NCBI GenBank assembly: GCA_964615935.1
Contig: CAZTTG010000091.1
Location: 1-26,229 of the forward strand
Length of the DNA: 26,229 nt
Direction: 5' to 3'
DNA from: CAZTTG01 sp964615935
GTDB taxonomy: Bacteria; Planctomycetota; UBA1135; GCA-002686595
In this document: positions 14,655 to 20,772 of the stretch, in pieces
Position numbering within the stretch: the first letter of the stretch is position 1
Layout: every line of letters starts with the position of its first letter
Position numbers and translations under genes: made by a program
Notes under the pieces: generated by a model
The model's input: the letters and a program-made list of their open reading frames with translations, nothing else
The model's database searches: none
Told to the model about the DNA's origin: nothing

Positions 14655-15587
14655 ATGGGCGACGGCTTGCGTACGATCCACCTCGTCACCACCGACGAGT
14701 CCCTCCTGGCCGGCACCCGGGGGGCCGTGGGCGGGCTGGATGGCTGGGAGTTCCGCGACCGACGCTCGGTCGCCGATCTGACCGAGAATCCCCCGGTGGC
14801 CGGGGACGTGATCCTCCTGGACGCGGGTCTGCGGGATCGGAACGTGTACGAGAGCTGCCGCAGCCTCACCGGGCGCACCCGCTGCCGGACCTTCGTGGTC
14901 GTCCAGGAGGACAACCGCTGGGCGGCTCCCATTGCGCAGTTCAGCGGGGCCACCGGCGTGGTCGAGCGGCCGCTCTCGGCGGGCGCGCTGCGCGAGGCCC
15001 TGGAGAAGAGCGCCGGGCCCCGCCCGGGCCTGCCCCAGGAGGAGCGCGGCCAGCAGTCCCCCGAGGCGGTCCTGCCCGAGGCCCTGCTGCAGGCCCTGAC
15101 CTCCGGCTCCAACAGCCCGCTGATCGAGGCCATGACCGACCCCGAGACCGGGCTCCTGTGCTACGACTACCTCAAGTACAAGCTGGACGAGGAGTACAAG
15201 CGCGCGACCCGCTTCGGCCACCCCCTCTCCTGCCTGATGCTGGGCTTCGAGGGCCAGGCCTCCGAGTCCGTGCTCCAGGAGCTGGCCAGCATCTTCCTGC
15301 AGTCCTCGCGGGACACCGACGTCCTGGGCCGCTTCGACGAGAGCTCCTTCCTCTTCCTCCTGCCCCACACCGGACCGGACGGGGCCGAGGTCATGGGCCG
15401 GCGCGTGGGCGAGCTGGCGCAGGCGAAGGGCCTGCGGGACCTGGTGGGCGATCCGCTGCAGATCGCGGTGGGGATCTCCTTCTTCCCCCAGGCCGGCGTC
15501 CAGCGCCGCGAGGACCTCTTCGGCTCCACCCGCAAGGCCTTCGAGGAGGCGCGGGCGGCGGGGGGCGGGGTGGTCACCGCCACCTGA
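14655..15587 (+). CDS. Receiver-like plus degenerate GGDEF protein
   Basis: A 310-residue protein. Residues about 6-115 resemble a response-regulator receiver: acidic pocket D14/E15, a candidate phosphoacceptor D56 in VILLDAGL, and VVERP (102-106) where the usual Lys-Pro is Arg-Pro. Residues about 160-308 resemble a GGDEF (diguanylate cyclase) fold: TDPETGLLCYDYLKYKLDEE, then RATRFGHPLSCLMLGF, then GRFDESSFLFLLPHTG. The catalytic GGDEF is replaced by DESSF (228-232), so cyclic-di-GMP synthesis is not expected. A regulatory or partner-binding role is likely. AAAGGA at about 7 bases supports the ATG at 14655. It is 74 bases after yebC and 83 bases before the FHA-like gene, and it may feed into the kinase/sigma unit downstream. 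Confidence 0.75.
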   Translation: MGDGLRTIHLVTTDESLLAGTRGAVGGLDGWEFRDRRSVADLTENPPVAGDVILLDAGLRDRNVYESCRSLTGRTRCRTFVVVQEDNRWAAPIAQFSGATGVVERPLSAGALREALEKSAGPRPGLPQEERGQQSPEAVLPEALLQALTSGSNSPLIEAMTDPETGLLCYDYLKYKLDEEYKRATRFGHPLSCLMLGFEGQASESVLQELASIFLQSSRDTDVLGRFDESSFLFLLPHTGPDGAEVMGRRVGELAQAKGLRDLVGDPLQIAVGISFFPQAGVQRREDLFGSTRKAFEEARAAGGGVVTAT

Positions 15588-15670
15588 GGGGGCGCCTCGG
15601 CCCGCGACGCGCCGAAATGGAGGGCGGGCGGGAGCGCACTCCCCGCGGGGAGCACGGAGCCGGATCCCCC

Positions 15671-16546
15671 ATGCCCAGCCCGACCCAGCAACCGCAGCCG
15701 ACGAGCCCGCGCGGCGACGACCCCTCCGAGCCGGCGCCGGGGCGCGTCCGGCGGCGCAGGGCGCTCTCCCGGATCCTCTCCCGGCTGCGCGGGGAGACCG
15801 CGGCCGGGGGCGAGGGCGGCGAGCTACCCGGGGGAGCGGACCCGGCGCGGCCGGCCCCGTGCCCTCCGCGGGAGGACGCCGGCGCGGCTCCGGCCCGGCT
15901 CTTCCACCTCGAGGTGGACGACGTCGGCGGCTTCCTGGTCGCGGTGGGCTCCCCGCTCCGCCTCGGGCACAGCCGCGGCGGGCGGGCCGACCTGCCCTTC
16001 CTGGCCGACGTGGCCCCCGTGCACGCGCGCCTCGCCTTCCGGGGCGAGTCCTTCCACGGCGGCCTGAGCTGGACCCTCGAGCCCGAACCAGGCCAGGCGG
16101 TCGAGGTCGGGGGCCGGCGCCTGGGCTCGGGCCCCCGGGAGCTGGCCGCGGGCGAGCGGGTGCGCCTGGCCGGGAACCTGGGCTTCCGCTTCCGGCTGCC
16201 CGACCCGGCGGGGGGGGCGGCCGTGCTCGAGCTCTTCGAGGGCGCCGAGTGCTGCGGAGCCCACCGCATCCTGCTGCACGGCGCCGACTCGGGTCGCATC
16301 CGGATCGGACCGAGGGGCGCCATCCGCGTGCCGGGCCTGGCCTCCGGGGTGGAGCTCGAGCTCTCGCCCGCGGCGCTGGTCGCCCGCTGCGAGGCGGGAT
16401 TCCTCGCCCTGGGGGACCGGGCTCCCGGCGGGCCCCAGGTCGAGCTGCCCTTTCCCCCGGCGGAGCGGGTGGACCTCTTCGTCGAGCGGGCCGGCGGCGG
16501 CCGGGCGCCCTTCGGCATCTCGATCCGCCCGGTGGAGGGGCCCTGA
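15671..16546 (+). CDS. FHA-like domain protein
   Basis: A 291-residue soluble protein. An Arg/Pro-rich N-terminus (1-75) is followed by a region (about 80-178) reading like a forkhead-associated domain: GSPLRLGHSRGGRADLPFL (93-111), VHARLAF (117-123), and ELAAGERVRLAGNLGFRFR (157-175). The FHA Ser before the conserved His appears replaced by Ala (A115; H118 kept), so phosphothreonine binding may be altered. A second beta-rich region (about 198-287) may be another domain of the same type. The ATG at 15671 was preferred to the in-frame ATG at 15617 because GGAG-like sequence precedes it; the earlier start adds 18 residues. The kinase gene starts 2 bases after its stop, so the two proteins are likely partners. 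Confidence 0.65.
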   Translation: MPSPTQQPQPTSPRGDDPSEPAPGRVRRRRALSRILSRLRGETAAGGEGGELPGGADPARPAPCPPREDAGAAPARLFHLEVDDVGGFLVAVGSPLRLGHSRGGRADLPFLADVAPVHARLAFRGESFHGGLSWTLEPEPGQAVEVGGRRLGSGPRELAAGERVRLAGNLGFRFRLPDPAGGAAVLELFEGAECCGAHRILLHGADSGRIRIGPRGAIRVPGLASGVELELSPAALVARCEAGFLALGDRAPGGPQVELPFPPAERVDLFVERAGGGRAPFGISIRPVEGP

Positions 16547-16548
16547 CC

Positions 16549-18021
16549 GTGTCGGAGACCGGTCGCGAGGGGCCCGGTGAGGGCCTGCCCGATTCGCCCG
16601 ACGGGCGCCCTTTGGACAAGGACGGGGACGCGCCTAGGATGGAATCGGACCCCCGGCCGACCGATCGCGGCCGGCGGGACGAGCCCGCCCCGACCGACAC
16701 GATGGACTGGGAGCAGTTCTACGCCGTCTTCCGCAAGCCGGACTTCATCCCCGGCTACGAGATCCAGAACCGCCTGGGGGGCGGAGCCTTCGGCGAGGTC
16801 TACAAGGCGCGCAAGACCTCGATCGGCAAGGCCTACGCGGTCAAGTTCCTGAAGGTCGAGGACGAGGCCCAGCGCGAGCTCATCGAGCGCGAGCTGGAGC
16901 AGGTCCGGCACCTCGCCACCATGGACCACCCCAACCTGGTCTCCATCGAGGACCTGGGCGTGGTGTCGGGCGTGCCCTACCTGATCATGGGCTACGCCGG
17001 CGAGGACACCCTCGCGCGCCGGCTCCGGCGCGAGCGCCTGGAGCCCCGGGCGGCCCTGGGCTACTTCGTCCAGACCTGCCGGGGGGTGCTGGCCCTGCAC
17101 GACCGCCGGCTGGTGCACTTCGACCTCAAGCCCGGCAACGTCTTCCTCAAGGGCGACGTGGCCCGGGTGGGGGACTACGGCCTGGCCAAGCTGATGCTCG
17201 AGGGCCACCAGACCCTCAGCTTCGGCCGCGGGACCCCCCGCTACATGGCGCCCGAGATGCTCAAGGGCCGCGCCGACCACCGCGCCGACATCTACTCCCT
17301 GGGGGTCATCCTGTACGAGTGCCTCGCCGGCCGGCTGCCCTACCCCAGCGAGAAGGGCAGCCTGGTCCTGCGCGAGGACGACGAGCCGCCCGACTTCGAC
17401 GAGGACTATCCGCCGGCCCTGGAGCCGGCGACCCGGCGCTGCCTGCGGCTGGATCCAGAGGACCGATTCGACAGCGTCAAGGAGCTCCTGGCGGCCCTGG
17501 GCCAGACCGCCCGCCGGGGGGACTCGATCGCCTTTCCGATCGAGCCGGCCTCCATCCCGGAGCCGCAGGAGGTGGTGGAGGAGCCGGCCCCGCCCGAGGG
17601 GGTGGTGGAGCTGCCGGCGGAGCCCGCCGACGCGGACACCCCGCGCGCGAGCGCCTCGGTGGCGGACGCCCGCGCCGTGGCCCGGCGCGCCGCGCAGCGC
17701 CTGCGCGAGCTCAGCCAGGGCCCCCCGGGGAGCGCCGGCGGCACCGTGCCCGTGCCCCCGTGCGAGCCCGGCGGGCCGCTCTCCACCCTGAGGACCGCCC
17801 TGGGGGTGGGCCTGGAGGTCCTGGCCTCGCTGATCACCGGGCCCGGACGCCGGGCCGCCCGCAGCCTGGCCCGGGCCTTCGACGGCATCGCCCGCGGGGG
17901 CGCCTCGGTCTTCGGGGGGCTCCTGCGCCTGCTGCTCTTCCTGCTCTTCATGATCTTCCTGGGCGCGGCGATCATCTTCCTGTTCATGGCCCTGGTGGGA
18001 TCCGGGCCCTTCGCCTCCTGA
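16549..18021 (+). CDS. Ser/Thr protein kinase with C-terminal membrane anchor
   Basis: A 490-residue Hanks-type kinase. The catalytic domain (about 70-320) has GGGAFG (77-82), AVK with K99, the catalytic loop HFDLKPGN (190-197, Asp192), DYG (209-211) in place of DFG, and GTPRYMAPE (228-236). HRD is HFD, so this is a non-RD kinase that may not need activation-loop phosphorylation. A Pro/Glu/Ala linker (about 330-410) precedes a membrane helix at about 458-483, leaving only seven residues after it; there is no extracytoplasmic sensor domain. The start is GTG at 16549, 2 bases after the FHA gene stop and preceded by GGAGGGG at good spacing; ATG at 16639 and 16702 are alternatives. The sigma-factor gene follows after 10 bases. 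Confidence 0.9.
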   Translation: MSETGREGPGEGLPDSPDGRPLDKDGDAPRMESDPRPTDRGRRDEPAPTDTMDWEQFYAVFRKPDFIPGYEIQNRLGGGAFGEVYKARKTSIGKAYAVKFLKVEDEAQRELIERELEQVRHLATMDHPNLVSIEDLGVVSGVPYLIMGYAGEDTLARRLRRERLEPRAALGYFVQTCRGVLALHDRRLVHFDLKPGNVFLKGDVARVGDYGLAKLMLEGHQTLSFGRGTPRYMAPEMLKGRADHRADIYSLGVILYECLAGRLPYPSEKGSLVLREDDEPPDFDEDYPPALEPATRRCLRLDPEDRFDSVKELLAALGQTARRGDSIAFPIEPASIPEPQEVVEEPAPPEGVVELPAEPADADTPRASASVADARAVARRAAQRLRELSQGPPGSAGGTVPVPPCEPGGPLSTLRTALGVGLEVLASLITGPGRRAARSLARAFDGIARGGASVFGGLLRLLLFLLFMIFLGAAIIFLFMALVGSGPFAS

Positions 18022-18034
18022 GGAGTGACCCTTG
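18021..18034 (+). promoter_or_regulatory. Strong RBS deciding a TTG start for the sigma factor
   Basis: AGGAG (18021-18025) overlaps the kinase stop codon TGA and is followed after six bases by TTG (18032-18034). This near-ideal spacing, and the absence of a good site before the downstream ATG at 18089-18091, makes TTG the likely start. The overlap of the site with the kinase stop suggests translational coupling. Confidence 0.65.
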
Positions 18035-18955
18035 AGCGAGTGGACCCCCGACATCGGCCGGCTGCAGGCCTTCGACGACGCCGAGTGGATGGAGGTCGAG
18101 CGCACCTTCTGCGGTCGGCTCCTGGCCTACGTCGCCCGGCGGGTGGCCGACCCCCAGGCCCGGGAGGACATCCTGCAGGAGACCCTGCTCGGCTCGGTGC
18201 GCGGGATCGCCGCCTTCGACCCGCTCTACACCTTCGAGCAGTACCTCTTCGGGATCTGCCACAACCGCACCATCGATCACCTGCGGCGCACCAAGGTCCA
18301 CACCCTGCAGGAGGGTGCGGACGAGGACGGCCACCCCGGCCTGGAGACCCTGGCCGAGTTCGAGGAGACGCCCAGCCGCATCGTGGGCGGCCGCGACCTG
18401 GCGCGCCGCGGCCGGGTCCTCCTGGCCGAGGTCCTGCGCGACTGGGTCCAGGAGACCTGGGGCCAGGGCGAGTTCACGCGCCTGATGGTGATCGAGGCCC
18501 TCTTCTCCGGGGGCTGGCGCAACAAGGACGCCTGGCGGCGCTTCGAGCTGCGGGACGAGACCGCGGTGGCGGGGGTCAAGTTCCGGGCCCTCAAGCGGCT
18601 GCGCGAGCTGGCGCGCGAGCGCGATCCGGACGGCTCGGTGCTGGCGGGGATCGCCGCCGAGACCGAGGAGGGGGAGAGGCTGCTGGACTTCAGCGTGCCC
18701 GAGGTCTGGCGCGAGCAGCGGGTGAGCTGCCCGGCGCGCTACTGGCTGGGGCGGATGGTGCTGGGGAGCCTGCCGGAGGGTCCGGAGGCCTTTCTGCGGT
18801 TTCACCTCGACGAGATGAGCTGCCCCATCTGCGGGGCGAACCTGGAGGACCTGCGGCGGATCGAGGAGGATCCCGAGCTTCAGCCGTTGCTGGAGCGGGT
18901 GCGGGCGACCACGCTGGCGTTCCTGCGGTCGAGGGTGGAGGAGGGGGAGACCTGA
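18032..18955 (+). CDS. ECF-like sigma factor with C-terminal Cys/His module
   Basis: A 307-residue sigma-70-family protein. Region 2 is clear at about 25-87 (LLAYVARRVADPQAREDILQETLLGSV, then YTFEQYLFGICHNRTIDHLRR). Region 4 is at about 160-195 (LRDETAVAGVKFRALKRLRELA). Two features are unusual: an acidic insert between the regions, and a C-terminal extension (about 225-307) with ARYWLGRMVLGSLP and FHLDEMSCPICGANLEDLRR, in which H258, C264 and C267 could bind zinc, resembling C-terminal modules seen in planctomycete sigma factors and, in part, zinc anti-sigma domains. No separate anti-sigma gene is adjacent. The kinase 10 bases upstream suggests control by phosphorylation. Start TTG 18032 is supported by its ribosome binding site. 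Confidence 0.85.
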   Translation: MSEWTPDIGRLQAFDDAEWMEVERTFCGRLLAYVARRVADPQAREDILQETLLGSVRGIAAFDPLYTFEQYLFGICHNRTIDHLRRTKVHTLQEGADEDGHPGLETLAEFEETPSRIVGGRDLARRGRVLLAEVLRDWVQETWGQGEFTRLMVIEALFSGGWRNKDAWRRFELRDETAVAGVKFRALKRLRELARERDPDGSVLAGIAAETEEGERLLDFSVPEVWREQRVSCPARYWLGRMVLGSLPEGPEAFLRFHLDEMSCPICGANLEDLRRIEEDPELQPLLERVRATTLAFLRSRVEEGET

Positions 18956-18966
18956 TCGGAGGGCGG

Positions 18967-20772
18967 ATGAGGGCGACGGTGCTTCCGGGACGGATTCTGA
19001 TGATCGCGCTGCTGGGCTGCCCTCTGCTGGCCCAGGCGGGAGCCGGGTCCGAGCTTGAGGATGCCCTCTCGGCGATCCGGCCGGAGGCGATCCGCTCCGA
19101 CCTCTTCTTCCTGGCCGACGACCTCATGCGCGGCCGGGACACGCCCAGCCCGGAGCTGCGGATCGCGGCGCGCTTCATCCGGGCGCGGCTGGAGCGGTTG
19201 GGCATCCAGCCCGGGGCGCCGGGGGGGTATCTGTTCCGGTACCCGGCGAGCTGGTGGTCCCTCGATCCCGAGCGTACCCACCTCGCCGTGTCGGGCGAAC
19301 GCTCCACGGTCCAGCTGGAGTTCGGCAAGGACTACTTCTTCGCCAGCGACTCCCTCTACGAGACGCGAGTAGAGGGGCCGGTCGTCTACTGCGGCGACGG
19401 CGAGTGGGACGACTTCAAGGAGCTGGATCTCTCCGGTCGCTGGGCGCTGTGCGTGGAGAACGGGCCCGCCCACCGGAGGGAGGGTATCCGGGCCGTGCGC
19501 GCCCGGAAGGTCGGGGCGATCGGGCTCCTGGTGATCCCCGGTCCCGCCTACGAGGGCGATCCCTATCCGGTGCGCTTCGCGCGCTGGACCCACCTGGCCC
19601 CGGCCGATTCCCTGCGAGGTCCCGGATGGAGCCCGGGCGCCCCGACGGGTGAGATCGCCCGCGTCTACCTGGAAGCGAGGGTCGGCCGCGAGCTCCTGGC
19701 CCTGGCGGGGATCGAGAACCGCCAGCCGGGGATGGACCTGGGACTGGAGGTGCGGGAAGAGCGCTGCATGCGCGAGGGCGTGGGCCGGATCGAGCTGGAG
19801 AACGTGGCTGGATTCTGGCCGGGGAACGACCCCGAGCTGGCCCGCGAGGTCATGATCGTCATGGCCCACTACGACCACCTGGGGGTGGACTCCACGGGCA
19901 AGGTCTTCAACGGCGCGGACGACAACGCCTCGGGCACCTGCGGTCTGATGGCGGTGGCCGAGGCCCTGGCGCGCCGCGGACCGCTGCGCCGCTCGGTCCT
20001 GCTCCTGTGGCTGTCGGGCAAGGAGAGGAGTCGGCGCGGTGCACGGGCCTGGACGGATTTCCCGTGGCTGCCCGAGGGATGCCGCCCGGTGTGCGCGGTG
20101 AATCTCGACGCGATCGGCCGGAACCACCCGGGGCACCTGCTGGTCATGCCCGGCCCGGAGAACCCGTACCGCGGCGCGCTGAGCCGGCTGGCCGAGCGCC
20201 TGGCGCCGAGGGAGGGCTTCGCTGGCCTGGGGGATGGGGACGAGTATCGGGCCACGCGGGATCAGACCTGGTTCGAGCTGAAACTGAGGCTGCCCATCGC
20301 GCTGCTGTCCTCGGACGTCCACATCGATTACCACCGGCCGACCGATACTCCCGAGAAGGTGGATTGCGACAAGGTGGCCAGGGTCGCGAGGCTGGTGGCG
20401 CGCATGCTGGAGGAGCTGCAGTACGACGAGGACCCGCTCGAGCCGGCGCCGGAGGACGTATGGCGCGTGGCCCGCGCTCGGGGCGACCTGATGCGCTTGC
20501 GGGTGGCGGTGGAGCGGTACGAGCGGGCCAACCTGGGGATGCTGCCGGAGAATCTGGAGCAGCTGCTGGAGGCGGATGGGCAGGGGATGCCGTGGTTGAG
20601 GGGGTACTCGGCCGTGCCTGTCGATCCGTGGGGACGGGCTTTTGCGTACGAGCGCGCCGAGGAGTCAGTCCGTACCCCCCCTCCAACCCACGAGACGGGG
20701 GGCGGGCCGCGAGGCCCGCCCCCCGTCTCGGTGGGATCATCGCCTCAGGACTTCTGCGCCAATGCCGCCTGA
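18967..20772 (+). CDS. Exported M28-family peptidase with PA-like insert and GspG-like C-terminal domain
   Basis: A 601-residue protein with a signal peptide (about 1-25). The M28 metal-ligand positions are present: H301 (HYDHLG), D319 (GADDNASG), E353, D381 (NLD) and H456 (DYHRPTDTP). The catalytic Glu of the usual GEE motif is K352 (GKERSRRGARAW), so peptidase activity is doubtful. A protease-associated-type insert lies at about 135-192. Residues about 495-565 resemble the C-terminal part of type II secretion pseudopilin GspG: ARGDLMRLRVAVERYERANLGMLPENLEQLLEA then VDPWGRAFAY. The tail after about 567 is low-complexity and reads through the 20691-20730 hairpin, ending 28 bases inside the convergent ppdK 3' end. 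The ATG follows GGAGGG at short spacing, 11 bases after the sigma gene, so it may be coexpressed with it. Confidence 0.85.
   Translation: MRATVLPGRILMIALLGCPLLAQAGAGSELEDALSAIRPEAIRSDLFFLADDLMRGRDTPSPELRIAARFIRARLERLGIQPGAPGGYLFRYPASWWSLDPERTHLAVSGERSTVQLEFGKDYFFASDSLYETRVEGPVVYCGDGEWDDFKELDLSGRWALCVENGPAHRREGIRAVRARKVGAIGLLVIPGPAYEGDPYPVRFARWTHLAPADSLRGPGWSPGAPTGEIARVYLEARVGRELLALAGIENRQPGMDLGLEVREERCMREGVGRIELENVAGFWPGNDPELAREVMIVMAHYDHLGVDSTGKVFNGADDNASGTCGLMAVAEALARRGPLRRSVLLLWLSGKERSRRGARAWTDFPWLPEGCRPVCAVNLDAIGRNHPGHLLVMPGPENPYRGALSRLAERLAPREGFAGLGDGDEYRATRDQTWFELKLRLPIALLSSDVHIDYHRPTDTPEKVDCDKVARVARLVARMLEELQYDEDPLEPAPEDVWRVARARGDLMRLRVAVERYERANLGMLPENLEQLLEADGQGMPWLRGYSAVPVDPWGRAFAYERAEESVRTPPPTHETGGGPRGPPPVSVGSSPQDFCANAA
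20691..20730. terminator. Perfect 18-bp hairpin between convergent M28 and ppdK genes
   Basis: CGAGACGGGGGGCGGGCC (20691-20708) and its exact complement (20713-20730) flank the tetraloop GCGA, which fits the GNRA class. It lies 15 bases beyond the ppdK stop on the minus strand and within the last codons of the M28 frame. No T-tract is present on either side, so it would act as a structural, bidirectional terminator or mRNA 3'-end protector. The perfect stem makes chance unlikely. Confidence 0.65.
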
